Assembly (NCBI GenBank): GCA_009774215.1
Contig: VSNH01000001.1
Coordinates: 1-64,000 of the forward strand
DNA: 64,000 nucleotides
Origin: Lachnospiraceae bacterium
Lineage (GTDB): Bacteria > Bacillota > Clostridia > Lachnospirales > Lachnospiraceae
Reading direction: 5' to 3'
This document shows, piece after piece, positions 16,739-24,802 of the stretch. Position numbers and translations under genes: made by a program. How positions within the stretch are numbered: the stretch's first letter is position 1; every line of letters starts with the position of its first letter. The notes below the pieces were generated by a model that did no database searches, was not told the origin of the DNA, and saw nothing but the letters and a program-made list of their open reading frames with translations.

Positions 16739-16834
16739 AGAGTGAAAAGAACTTCTAATAGCTCAGCAGCAAAGGCTGCTTCGCTAAGAAGTTCTATGTT
16801 TCACTCAAGAGAATGCCTGAAAAGCGGCATTCTC
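16739..16834 (+). repeat. L1 leader repeat upstream of galK, lacking P3 and P5
   Basis: P1 is GAGTGAAA-AGAACTTCT with AGAAGTTCT-atg-TTTCACTC. P2 is AGCAGC...GCTGCT. P4 is GAGAATGCC...GGCATTCTC (16809-16834). P3 and the P5 helix are absent. Compared with the copy at 14155, the P1 and P2 bases differ on both strands in a compensating way. Confidence 0.75.
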
Positions 16835-16878
16835 TGTGCAGATTTGCTATAGAAGGCAGAAAGAGAAGGAGAGCGGGT

Positions 16879-18042
16879 ATGAAAGAGCAGGTTTTAAAGA
16901 AGTTTGAGGATCTTTACGGGGACGCGGGCGGCGCGGGTGTATATTTTGCGCCGGGCCGGGTGAACATGATCGGCGAGCACACGGATTACAACGGAGGGCA
17001 TGTATTTCCCTGCGCGCTGACGATCGGTACTTACGCGGCGGTGAAAAAGAGGACAGACAGAAAGCTTCGGTTTTACTCTATGAATTTTGACAGTATGGGT
17101 GTGATAGAGAGCAGTCTGGATGATCTGACGCCTTCCGACGCGGCGGGCTGGACGAATTACCCGAAGGGGGTTATGTGGGCATTCGCGGAGCGCGGCATGA
17201 AAATGGACTGCGGGCTGGATATTGTGTTAAACGGCAATATTCCCAATGGCTCCGGCTTATCATCTTCCGCTTCTCTGGAGGTGCTGACGGGTTTTTATCT
17301 GCGCGACCTGTTTGGGTTTGACGTGGCCAATGTAGATCTGGCGCTGATCGGCCAGTATTCGGAAAATAATTTCAACGGCATGAACTGCGGTATCATGGAT
17401 CAGTTTGCATCTGCAATGGGTAAGAAGGACAATGCGATCTTTTTGGATACGGCGGATCTCTCCTATCAGTATGCGCCTCTTGTGCTGGACGGGGCGAAGA
17501 TTATCGTCACTAACAGCAATGTGAAGCACTCGCTGGTCAATTCGGCGTACAACGAGCGCAGGAGCGAGTGCGAGAAAGCGCTGGAGGAGCTTAAGACAGT
17601 AGTGGACATCAAGGGTCTGGGCGATCTGTCCGAGAAACAGTTTGAGGCGAACAAGGGTGCGATCAAGGATGAGATACGGAAAAAGCGCGCGAAACATGCC
17701 GTTTATGAGAACCAGAGAACGATCCGCGCGGTGGAAGCTTTGAAAAATAATAATCTGAAAGAGTTTGGCGAGCTGATGAACGCTTCCCACGTTTCCCTGC
17801 GGGACGACTACGAGGTGTCGTGCGATGAGATTGACGTGCTTGTGGAGGAGGCGTGGAAAGTGGACGGCGTGATTGGCTCCCGCATTACGGGCGGCGGCTT
17901 TGGCGGCTGTACGGTGAGCATTGTGAAGGACGAGGCGGTCGAGACTTTCAAGGAAAAGGTCGGCGCGGCTTATCAGGAGCGTGTCGGTAAAACTGCTGAT
18001 TTCTATGTGGTGGAGATCGGGGACGGCCCGTCTAAACTATAA
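16879..18042 (+). CDS. galK: Galactokinase
   Basis: A 387-residue GHMP kinase that phosphorylates galactose at C1 with ATP, the first committed Leloir step. The galactokinase signature GRVNMIGEHTDYNGG is near 28-42, the ATP-binding glycine/serine loop is NIPNGSGLSSSASLE, and the C-terminal motif is ITGGGFGGCTVS. The length is standard. The ATG at 16879 follows AAGGAGAGCGGG; the longer open frame upstream covers the L1 leader. galT follows 315 bases later, but a MITE and an L1 leader separate them. galK itself is bracketed by the two inverted MITE copies. Confidence 0.97.
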   Translation: MKEQVLKKFEDLYGDAGGAGVYFAPGRVNMIGEHTDYNGGHVFPCALTIGTYAAVKKRTDRKLRFYSMNFDSMGVIESSLDDLTPSDAAGWTNYPKGVMWAFAERGMKMDCGLDIVLNGNIPNGSGLSSSASLEVLTGFYLRDLFGFDVANVDLALIGQYSENNFNGMNCGIMDQFASAMGKKDNAIFLDTADLSYQYAPLVLDGAKIIVTNSNVKHSLVNSAYNERRSECEKALEELKTVVDIKGLGDLSEKQFEANKGAIKDEIRKKRAKHAVYENQRTIRAVEALKNNNLKEFGELMNASHVSLRDDYEVSCDEIDVLVEEAWKVDGVIGSRITGGGFGGCTVSIVKDEAVETFKEKVGAAYQERVGKTADFYVVEIGDGPSKL

Positions 18043-18053
18043 CAGCGTGAGAA

Positions 18054-18328
18054 ATGCGAAAAGTACTTCTAAGTTACTTTTCACACCCGCGCCATGCACT
18101 TGCTGCATGGTGTCGGAGTCAGCGCCAAAATGCCTGTATTTTGGCATTTTGTGTGCATCATTGTTGCAATTCACACGGAATAATCGTAAATTGATGCGAA
18201 ATCTGGCGTACGTGTGAATTGTAACACTTCTAAAGACGTCCCGCCATAGGACGGAGACGCAAAGTCAGCAAGCTGACTTGGAAGTACTAAGTTTCGCATA
18301 GGAGAATGCCGAAAATGCGGCATTTTCC
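18054..18328 (+). repeat. L1 leader repeat of galT, split by a MITE
   Basis: The 5' arm of P1 (ATGCGAAAAGTACTTCTAA) lies at 18054-18072. The remainder (ACTTCTAAAGACGTC onward) resumes at 18226 with P2, P3 (AGTCAGC...GCTGACT), the 3' arm of P1 (GGAAGTACTaaGTTTCGC) and P4 (GGAGAATGCC...GGCATTTTCC, to 18328). With the MITE removed, the junction reads exactly as in the intact copy at 47028. P5 is missing. Confidence 0.85.
18073..18225 (-). mobile_element. 153-bp MITE, copy 2, inserted in the galT leader
   Basis: An inverted copy of the element at 16518, again exactly 153 bp, with ends GTTACTTTTCACAC and GTGTGAATTGTAAC. The flanking 8-bp duplication is ACTTCTAA (18065-18072 and 18226-18233). The uninterrupted sister sequence at 47028 has a single ACTTCTAA at that point, which proves insertion rather than chance similarity. 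Confidence 0.92.
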
Positions 18329-18357
18329 GCAGATGTAAATTGAGGAGGCATATAATA

Positions 18358-19851
18358 ATGATTCAGCAAAATATCAAAAAACTCGTAAAATACGGCCTGC
18401 TTACAGGGCTGATTGAGAAAGAGGATGAGATATATACGACCAACCGTCTGCTGGAGCTTTTCGGACTGGACGAGTTGGAGGAGGGCGGCGACGTTTCTAT
18501 GACCGTGGAGGAGCTGGAGCCGGTTCTTAAGGAAATGTTGGATTACGCCTGTGAGAAGGGGCTTATCGAGGACAGTATCGTATATCGGGATCTCTTTGAC
18601 ACGAAAATCATGGGACTGCTCACGCCCAGACCAAGCGAGGTCATTCGGACGTTCCGGGAAAAATACGAGAGCGATCCGAAGGAAGCGACGGATTATTTCT
18701 ATAAATTGAGCCGGGACACGGATTACATCAGACGCTACCGCATCGAGAAGGATCAGAAGTGGATTTCCTCTACGAAATACGGCGATCTGGATATTACGAT
18801 CAATCTCTCCAAGCCGGAGAAGGATCCGAAGGCGATTGCGGCGGCGAAGAACGCGAAACAGGGCGGTTATCCGAAATGTCTTCTGTGTCGTGAGAACGAG
18901 GGCTATGCGGGGCGGGTGAATCATCCGGCGAGACAGAATCATCGGATTATTCCCGTCACCATCAACGGCAGCCAGTGGGGATTCCAGTATTCCCCCTATG
19001 TGTACTATAACGAGCACTGTATCGTGTTTAACTCGCAGCATATTCCCATGAAGATCGAGCACGATACGTTCTGCAAACTTTTTGATTTTGTAAAGCAGTT
19101 TCCGCATTATTTTGTGGGTTCTAACGCGGATTTGCCGATTGTGGGCGGTTCCATTTTAAGTCACGATCATTTTCAGGGCGGGCACTATGAGTTTGCCATG
19201 GCGAAGGCCCCTGTGGAACGCATCTTTACGGTACAGGGCTTTACGGATGTGGAGGCGGGTGTGGTGAACTGGCCGATGTCCGTGATTCGTATTTCCCATG
19301 AGGATTCCGACAGGCTGGTGGCGCTTGCGGATGTGATTTTGGAGAAATGGAGGGGTTATACCGATGAGGCGGCGTTTATTTTTGCCGAGACCGACGGCGA
19401 ACCTCACAATACGATTACGCCGATCGCAAGAAAGCGGGACGATAAATTTGAGCTGGATCTGGTGCTTCGCAATAACATTACCACGCAGGAGCATCCGCTG
19501 GGCGTATATCATCCCCATGCGAAGCTGCATCATATCAAAAAGGAAAATATCGGTTTGATCGAGGTGATGGGGCTTGCCGTGCTGCCCGCCAGACTGAAAG
19601 GTGAGATGGAACGTCTCGCTGAGGCGATTTTGTCAGGCGCGGATATCCGTAAGGATGAGGAGCTTGCAAAACATGCCGACTGGGTGGATGAATTTCTGCC
19701 GGCCTATCAGAACGTGGATAAGGAGCACATTATGGAAATTCTGCACAAGGAGATCGGCAATGTGTTTATGGAAGTGCTTGAGGACGCGGGAGTCTACAAG
19801 AGGGATGCAGAGGGGCAGGCGGCATTTGACAGATTCCTTTCCATTCTCTGA
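18358..19851 (+). CDS. galT: UDP-glucose--hexose-1-phosphate uridylyltransferase, class II
   Basis: A 497-residue GalT of the Firmicute class II type, about 150 residues longer than the E. coli class I enzyme. It swaps UMP between UDP-glucose and galactose-1-phosphate, the second Leloir step. The active-site H-x-H is in SILSHDHFQGGHYEFAM, and YPKCLLCRENEGYAG and RQNHRIIPVTING are typical class II blocks. The start ATG at 18358 follows GAGGAGGC. Expression must pass the MITE-interrupted L1 leader. A clear terminator follows. galE and galM are not in the window. Confidence 0.96.
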   Translation: MIQQNIKKLVKYGLLTGLIEKEDEIYTTNRLLELFGLDELEEGGDVSMTVEELEPVLKEMLDYACEKGLIEDSIVYRDLFDTKIMGLLTPRPSEVIRTFREKYESDPKEATDYFYKLSRDTDYIRRYRIEKDQKWISSTKYGDLDITINLSKPEKDPKAIAAAKNAKQGGYPKCLLCRENEGYAGRVNHPARQNHRIIPVTINGSQWGFQYSPYVYYNEHCIVFNSQHIPMKIEHDTFCKLFDFVKQFPHYFVGSNADLPIVGGSILSHDHFQGGHYEFAMAKAPVERIFTVQGFTDVEAGVVNWPMSVIRISHEDSDRLVALADVILEKWRGYTDEAAFIFAETDGEPHNTITPIARKRDDKFELDLVLRNNITTQEHPLGVYHPHAKLHHIKKENIGLIEVMGLAVLPARLKGEMERLAEAILSGADIRKDEELAKHADWVDEFLPAYQNVDKEHIMEILHKEIGNVFMEVLEDAGVYKRDAEGQAAFDRFLSIL

Positions 19852-19889
19852 TAAAGTAAAAAGAAATTGGGATGCAGGGCAGGAAATGA

Positions 19890-19914
19890 GGCGGGATTAG
19901 GAATCCCGCCTTTT
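19890..19914 (+). terminator. Rho-independent terminator after galT
   Basis: GGCGGGATT-agg-AATCCCGCC is a 9-bp perfect stem followed by four T. It ends the galactose transcript. Confidence 0.85.
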
Positions 19915-20058
19915 GCTAGAAACGTTATATAACGCATAGACCAGATGCAGCAATAAAAGGGTGTAAGCTTTACAGGGCGCTGGCAATCTGACTAGATATG
20001 CTGTGTGAGATAACATATATGGAAAGGCAGGCTTCACCAAATGGTGACAGATTTCAAA

Positions 20059-20406
20059 TTACAAATCCTCGCTCATGCCTAACATACTGCACAGGAAATT
20101 ATAAAAGTCTCCTTGTTGTTTTTGGGTCATTTTTTGGTAAATGGTGATAAGATGTCGGTATTTTTTGAGATTGCACATATTATCCGCCAATAGGGAATCT
20201 GCTGTCAGACGTTCTTCAGAGAGTAATAGAATATAGTCTGTGGTGACATGAAAGAAACGTGATAGATCAGCCAAAAGCAGAGCGTCAGGGGTGCTGGCTC
20301 CACATTCGATTTTGCTCAGACTTGTTTGGTTAATGCCAAGCTGTTCTGCAAGAGCTTGCTGTGTCAGTTTTTTTTCCAGTCGGAGTTCCTTGATCCTTGT
20401 CTTCAT
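20059..20406 (-). CDS. Xre-family helix-turn-helix regulator
   Basis: A 115-residue protein. Residues 1-62 form a Cro/CI-type helix-turn-helix (RIKELRLEKKLTQQALAEQL and NQTSLSKIECG), with FHVTTDYILLL at its end. The C-terminal half is of unknown role and may dimerise. It is a single gene with no obvious partner and could control itself. The ATG at 20406 follows AAAAAGGG. It might be a remnant of a mobile element, but no phage or conjugation genes are near. Confidence 0.82.
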   Translation of the reverse strand: MKTRIKELRLEKKLTQQALAEQLGINQTSLSKIECGASTPDALLLADLSRFFHVTTDYILLLSEERLTADSLLADNMCNLKKYRHLITIYQKMTQKQQGDFYNFLCSMLGMSEDL

Positions 20407-20755
20407 TCGTAATCCCTTTTTGTTATTGTAGTTTATCTGGTGTCAAAAAATATTCCAATTTTTAATAAGAATATTCATTACGGAATATTTTTGTGGAAAG
20501 ACCCCTATTTTTTAAATAAATGACAGGCAGACTACAAGATATAGTGTGGATTTGCGGGTGCAGACGCAGATATAGGATTATGGGATTCATTAATTGACGG
20601 ACAGAAAACAGTATATAGAGTTTATGGTACATAAATTGAACCCGTGACGGGGCTTTGTACACGCGTTATTGTGGCAGAGGATGGGCGTGGAGGGAAAGCT
20701 GAAAAAAAGCTTTCAACCCGGATTTGAGGTTATCGCTTGACTTATGGAGGCAAAA
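20407..20755. other. Divergent gene-free region
   Basis: 349 bases between the divergently transcribed Xre and exonuclease genes. The Xre side is AT-rich and contains a TTGACA on the minus strand without a well-spaced -10. Near 20640-20655 a small CCCGT/ACGGG hairpin occurs. I see no gene, repeat of the L1/L2 families or clear operator here. Confidence 0.5.
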
Positions 20756-21472
20756 ATGACGGATTCCTATGTGTGTATTGATCTGGAGACAACCGGGCTT
20801 GACCCGAGACGGGATAAAATCATAGAGATTGGTGCGGTCAGAATAGAACGGGGCGAGACCGTGGGAGAGTGGGAAACTTTTGTCAATCCCGGGCGGAAGC
20901 TGCCGGAACGGATTGTGGAGCTTACCGGAATCCATGACGGAGATCTTTCCGGGGCGAAACCGATCGGGGAGGTTTTGCCGGAATTGCTTGGTTTTTTGGG
21001 GGAGGATGTGCTTCTGGGGCACGGTATTCTGTTTGATTTTTCCTTTTTAAAAAAGGCGGCGGTAAATGAGAGGCTGTCCTTTGAGAGACAGGGAATTGAT
21101 ACGTTAAAGATTGCGCGGAAATATCTAAAGAATTTGGAAAGCCGCAGTCTGGGGGCGCTCTGTAAGCATTATGAAATTCCCCACAGCGCGCACAGGGCTC
21201 TGGGGGACGCCCGCGCCACGGCTGTTTTATATCAAAAGCTTGTGGAAGAATTTCAGGAAAAGGAAGATGCGGCGGGAGAAAAGAGTCTGTTTCGGCCAAG
21301 GCAGCTTTTGTATCAGGCAAAACGCGATACACCGCTTACGATTGCCCAAAAAGAACAGTTATATAAATTGTTGGACAGGCATAAACTGATAGTAGACTAT
21401 GAGATTGAAAATCTGACCCGCAGCGAGGCTAGTCGGAAGATTGCCCATATTCTGCAAGAATACGGACGATAG
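20756..21472 (+). CDS. DnaQ-like 3'-5' exonuclease
   Basis: A 238-residue DEDDh exonuclease related to the proofreading subunit of DNA polymerase III and to PolC/DinG exonuclease domains. Motif I is CIDLETTGLD (Asp9, Glu11), motif II lies in GHGILFDFSFL, and motif III is HRALGDARAT with the catalytic His and Asp. The C-terminal 60 residues contain PLTIAQKEQLYKLLDRH and may be a small helical add-on. The ATG at 20756 is preferred because TGGAGG lies 5 bases upstream. The last 44 bases overlap the convergent gene 21429-22046. Confidence 0.88.
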   Translation: MTDSYVCIDLETTGLDPRRDKIIEIGAVRIERGETVGEWETFVNPGRKLPERIVELTGIHDGDLSGAKPIGEVLPELLGFLGEDVLLGHGILFDFSFLKKAAVNERLSFERQGIDTLKIARKYLKNLESRSLGALCKHYEIPHSAHRALGDARATAVLYQKLVEEFQEKEDAAGEKSLFRPRQLLYQAKRDTPLTIAQKEQLYKLLDRHKLIVDYEIENLTRSEASRKIAHILQEYGR

Positions 21473-22046
21473 GCTTTTGATTGGCGGAAATCAGGGATTC
21501 GGCCACCGGGTAGAGCGCACTGATTTTTTCGGGGGTGCCGTTTTCCTGATAAATCCGGCAGAGCAGACGGTAAGTTGCGCTCACGTCCGTGCCGGTGGAT
21601 ATGGCAAATTCCAGAAGCTGACAAGCCTCTTTGGAAAAGCCGTCGTCATAGAGCGCCTGTGCCCACTGCTGCAGGGTGCGTACCAGAAGCGTGTAATTCT
21701 GGTCATAGGTGGTCAGCAGGGTGATATTGGGCGCGCCGTATTGCAGTTTCAGCTCCGTGTTGGTAAGCCCCGTGAAATTGACGATGGGCTGATCCTTAAG
21801 GGAAAGGATGATCTGCCGGTAATCTTCAATCCGTGGGTTATCCTGCAAAAGCTCCATGGGGAAAATTTCCATGGGCAGCTTAATATAGTTAAGATCGTCC
21901 AGAGGTTTGCGTCTGGTACTGTTTGCGGCCCGCTCCCTCTGCCAAAATTCCTGCTCTATCGCGGCGGTGTTTTTTTTGCTTTTGGAGGAAGCCATGGAGA
22001 TGGCTGTTGCTAAGATCAGAGTACTTGCAATAATTAAAAAATTCAT
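21429..22046 (-). CDS. Membrane-anchored helical-repeat protein of unknown function
   Basis: A 205-residue protein starting with one membrane segment (MNFLIIASTLILATAISMA) followed by a soluble part. Residues about 105-205 look like tetratricopeptide-type helices (VRTLQQWAQALYDDGFSKEACQLLEFA, then SATYRLLCRIYQENGTPEKISALY). The middle (KLPMEIFPMELLQDNPRIEDY...IVNFTGLTNTELKLQYG) recurs in Lachnospiraceae proteins as far as I recall, without known function. The ATG at 22046 was chosen over one at 22076 because AAAGGAA precedes it. It ends inside the exonuclease gene on the other strand. Confidence 0.72.
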   Translation of the reverse strand: MNFLIIASTLILATAISMASSKSKKNTAAIEQEFWQRERAANSTRRKPLDDLNYIKLPMEIFPMELLQDNPRIEDYRQIILSLKDQPIVNFTGLTNTELKLQYGAPNITLLTTYDQNYTLLVRTLQQWAQALYDDGFSKEACQLLEFAISTGTDVSATYRLLCRIYQENGTPEKISALYPVAESLISANQKPIVRILAEYGQSSD

Positions 22047-22114
22047 ATATAATTCCTTTATGCCAAAAGAAGGCATTCCTTATTATTATAGTGTAGTAAA
22101 ATGATTGAGGCGGT

Positions 22115-22248
22115 AGTGTGAAAAATCACACTGATGTGCCAATTTGTCACACGCAAATTTGTGCAGGAGCATCACAAATTTGTTTGATGGCAGACGTAAA
22201 TTTGAAATTTGCGTCGCCCCGTCGCATAAATGCTCCGGAATGGGGATA
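22115..22248 (+). repeat. L2 leader repeat upstream of small membrane protein
   Basis: Contains AGTGTGA-aaaa-TCACACT, then CAAATTTGTG/CACAAATTTG with the loop CAGGAGCAT, then GACGTAAATTT/AAATTTGCGTC, then CCCCGTCGCATAAATGCTCCGG and GGGG. The loop GGAGCAT (22166-22172) is complementary to ATGCTCC (22230-22236), the same pairing as in the copy at 15477. The element runs up to the ribosome site (GGGGATAAT) of the 35-residue gene at 22251. Confidence 0.7.
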
Positions 22249-22250
22249 AT

Positions 22251-22358
22251 ATGAAGTTCAACAGAAAAACCAGGAAAATTATTTCATCGGTTATTATCAT
22301 TATCGTCGTTTTGGCGATGGTCATTCCGATGCTGGCCTCTGCATTTTATTCATTTTAG
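22251..22358 (+). CDS. 35-residue single-pass membrane protein
   Basis: A small frame starting ATG at 22251 with GGGGATAAT upstream: basic N-terminus MKFNRKTRK, then a hydrophobic helix rich in Ile and Val, ending SAFYSF. The coding quality is supported by its position immediately after the L2 leader and by the ribosome site. It is not a family I can name. It precedes the VanW gene by 65 bases and may be cotranscribed with it. Confidence 0.6.
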   Translation: MKFNRKTRKIISSVIIIIVVLAMVIPMLASAFYSF

Positions 22359-22423
22359 CACAGTGGACGCGTTTTGTGAATGGCATGTATTTGGCAGGGG
22401 AGAAGTGGGAGCGGGTAAGCGTT

Positions 22424-24013
22424 ATGAAAAAATTATCTGTGATGACCTGGGCGGCGTTTTTTGCGGCAGCGTTTGTCGTTATGCCGGCGCAGGCAAAAGA
22501 CGGGAAAATTGAGACGGGAATCTATGTGGATGATATAGATATTTCGGGAATGACGGAGAACGAGGCGGGCGAAGCGATCGAAGCGTATGTCGCCGGCTTT
22601 GGTGATGCGCAGATTACTCTGCATGCGCCGGAGGAAGGCGAGATTACGGCATCTGCCGCGGAGCTAGGTCTAAAATGGGGTAATCGTGAGATTTTGGAGG
22701 AGGCTGTCGGTTTTGGCCGGGATGGAGATATTCTGCAGTGCTACAAGGAACTGCGGGATTTGGAATACAAGAATAAAGTTTACCGGGTAAGCTTTGATTT
22801 TGATAAGGAAAAAATCCGCGCATTGATTGAGGAGAATGCCGGACAGTACCATCAGGAGGCTGTCAATGCCAGCCTGAAAAAGACAGAGGACGGGTTTGAG
22901 GTCACAGAGGGGCAGATTGGCCGCGTGGTGGATCAGGATGGGACGACCGATAGCGTATATGATTATCTGACGGACGAGTGGACGGGAGGCACCTGTGATC
23001 TGGATATGCAGGTTGAGACGCAGGAGCCTCAGGGAACGGCGGAGGATTTGGAGAAGGTGAAGGATGTGCTGGGCACGTTTACCACCAGTTTTTCCACTTC
23101 CGGCAAAGCGAGAAGCGAGAATGTGGCAAATGGCTGCCGGCTGCTCAACGGAATTACTTTGTATCCGGGAGAGGAGATTTCGACGCTGGAGACCATTACG
23201 CCTTTCTCGGAGGAAAACGGCTATTATATGGCGGCCTCTTACCTGAACGGGCAGGTGGTTGACAGTCTTGGCGGCGGTATCTGCCAGGTATCGACTACGC
23301 TTTATAATGCGGTGCTCCAAGCGGAGCTTGAGGTGACGGAGCGCTACAATCACTCCATGATTGTGACCTATGTTGATCCTTCTGCGGACGCGGCCATTGC
23401 AGAGTCCTCCGGGAAAGATTTTAAGTTTAAGAATAATCTGGATTATCCGATCTATATAGACGGCTATACAACACCCGAAAAGCAGATCACGTTTACGATC
23501 TACGGGCTGGAAACCAGAGACAGCAGCCGGGAAGTAAGCTACGAGAGCGAAGTTCTTGAGAGGATTGAGCCGGATTCAGAGGTGATTTACACGGATGCAT
23601 CCCAGCCTGTGGGGTACTGCACCGTACAGTCCGCTCATGTGGGCTATAAGGCAAGATTGTGGAAGATTGTGAAGGAAAACGGCGAGGAAGTGAGCCGCGA
23701 GCAGGTAAACAGCAGCAGTTATATGAAGGCGCCCAGAAGCGCGACGGTGGGCGTGGCGACTGAGGATCCGGGCGCGTACAACGCCATTATGGCGGCTGTG
23801 GCATCGGGCAGTGTGGATCAGGTAAAGGCGGTAGCCGGCGCGTACCGTGGCGGAGATCCGGGGCAGATACAGGCAGCCGCAGCGGCGGCACAGCAGGCAG
23901 CGGCGGACAAGGCGGCAGCGGATCAGGCGGCGGCGGAACAGGCAGCCGCAGAGCAGGCGGCGGCGGAACAGGCAGCGCAGCAGCAGGAGGCACCGCCTCC
24001 GCCAGTGGAGTGA
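22424..24013 (+). CDS. Secreted VanW-domain protein with peptidoglycan-binding-like domains
   Basis: A 529-residue exported protein. The signal peptide (about 1-25, ending PAQA) is followed by tandem YoaR/PG_binding_4-type domains (about 35-220) and a VanW domain (about 230-375) with the family block SLGGGICQVSTTLYNAVLQAELEVTERYNHS. A G5-like all-beta region follows (EVLERIEPDSEVIYTDASQPVG). The end is a low-complexity tail of Ala, Gln, Asp/Lys and Glu repeats, then PPPP. These proteins act in the cell wall, but the reaction is unknown. The start ATG at 22424 has only a modest ribosome site; 22376 is an alternative. Confidence 0.86.
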   Translation: MKKLSVMTWAAFFAAAFVVMPAQAKDGKIETGIYVDDIDISGMTENEAGEAIEAYVAGFGDAQITLHAPEEGEITASAAELGLKWGNREILEEAVGFGRDGDILQCYKELRDLEYKNKVYRVSFDFDKEKIRALIEENAGQYHQEAVNASLKKTEDGFEVTEGQIGRVVDQDGTTDSVYDYLTDEWTGGTCDLDMQVETQEPQGTAEDLEKVKDVLGTFTTSFSTSGKARSENVANGCRLLNGITLYPGEEISTLETITPFSEENGYYMAASYLNGQVVDSLGGGICQVSTTLYNAVLQAELEVTERYNHSMIVTYVDPSADAAIAESSGKDFKFKNNLDYPIYIDGYTTPEKQITFTIYGLETRDSSREVSYESEVLERIEPDSEVIYTDASQPVGYCTVQSAHVGYKARLWKIVKENGEEVSREQVNSSSYMKAPRSATVGVATEDPGAYNAIMAAVASGSVDQVKAVAGAYRGGDPGQIQAAAAAAQQAAADKAAADQAAAEQAAAEQAAAEQAAQQQEAPPPPVE

Positions 24014-24102
24014 TTTTATCTGTTAGTTTAATGCAGGACGAGGCGTTTGCGGCTGAGACCGTGAGAATAGGATGCGGTTCTACGAAGAGTAAGGCATACG
24101 GT

Positions 24103-24786
24103 ATGAGACAGGAAAAAGGAACGGAGAATGTGTCAGAGCGTTTTCTGTCGGAAAAGGGAAAATCGCATATACGGAAAATGAAAAATGGCGCAGGGCTGGG
24201 GAAAGACTGCGCCGTTTTATGCGCAGAGCCGCGGACGGAAATCGAGCGTGATTTGCAAATGGAGCCGCGGACAGCGGGCGCGGATCAGGATATTGTGGTG
24301 AGCAAATGGATTGGCCTGGAGGGAACAGCCAGACTTGCAGGAGAAAATTATGAGAGACTGCGGCAGCGGTTTCCGGCGCGTATGATAGACGAGGCCGCCG
24401 CTTTTGACAGGTATCTGTCGGTGATACCGGAGGCCGCCACCGCCATGAAGTCCGGCGTCTGCGGTATACAAGCTGTTTCCCGGGGCGGCATTTTTGCGGG
24501 GCTGTGGGAGATGGCGGAGGAAGCCGGCGTCGGACTGGAAGCAGATTTGAGAAAAATACCTGTCAGGCAGGAAACCATAGAGATCTGTGAGGTTTTCGGA
24601 GAAAATCCCTATGAGCTTTCGTCGGGCGGGTGTCTTATTATGACGACGGAGGACGGAAACGCTCTTGTGACGGCGCTTTTGCGGGAAGGAATACCCGCGG
24701 TTGTGATCGGGCGCACGACGCGGGGGAATGACCGGGTGCTCTATAATGAAGGAAGAAAGAGCTATTTGAATAAGCCTAGAGGCTGA
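24103..24786 (+). CDS. AIR-synthase/HypE-like protein with shortened N-terminal domain
   Basis: About 227 residues. The C-terminal part (DIVVSKWIGLEGTARLAGENY, PEAATAMKSGVCGIQAVSRGGIFAGLWEMAEEAG, GNPYELSSGGCLIMT-type end) matches the C-terminal domain of the AIR synthase/hydrogenase-maturation factor HypE group in Firmicutes. The N-terminal ATP-binding half is nearly gone. GAGLGKDCAVL is kept, but roughly 100 residues that usually follow are missing. It is either a short family form or an internally deleted gene. The start is uncertain: the frame is open from a GTG at 24010 overlapping the VanW stop, and an ATG at 24103 has a weak ribosome site. Confidence 0.65.
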   Translation: MRQEKGTENVSERFLSEKGKSHIRKMKNGAGLGKDCAVLCAEPRTEIERDLQMEPRTAGADQDIVVSKWIGLEGTARLAGENYERLRQRFPARMIDEAAAFDRYLSVIPEAATAMKSGVCGIQAVSRGGIFAGLWEMAEEAGVGLEADLRKIPVRQETIEICEVFGENPYELSSGGCLIMTTEDGNALVTALLREGIPAVVIGRTTRGNDRVLYNEGRKSYLNKPRG

Positions 24787-24802
24787 TAAAAGGAGGAGAA
24801 AA

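Noticed and set aside
16518..18225. galK plus two MITEs as a composite transposon
   Set aside because: Each MITE has its own, different 8-bp duplication, showing two independent insertions rather than one joint transposition. No transposase is present.
20407..20480. TTGACA upstream of the Xre gene as a full promoter
   Set aside because: No -10 hexamer lies 16-18 bases downstream; the nearest TACAAT is only 10 bases away.
23870..24010. Tandem repeat in the VanW gene as a CRISPR-like or minisatellite array
   Set aside because: The repeats are short codon repeats for Ala, Gln, Asp and Glu in frame at the end of a protein; no spacer structure exists.
24010..24102. GTG start overlapping the VanW stop for the AIR-synthase-like gene
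   Set aside because: No ribosome site precedes it and the extra 31 residues match nothing in the family; kept only as an alternative.
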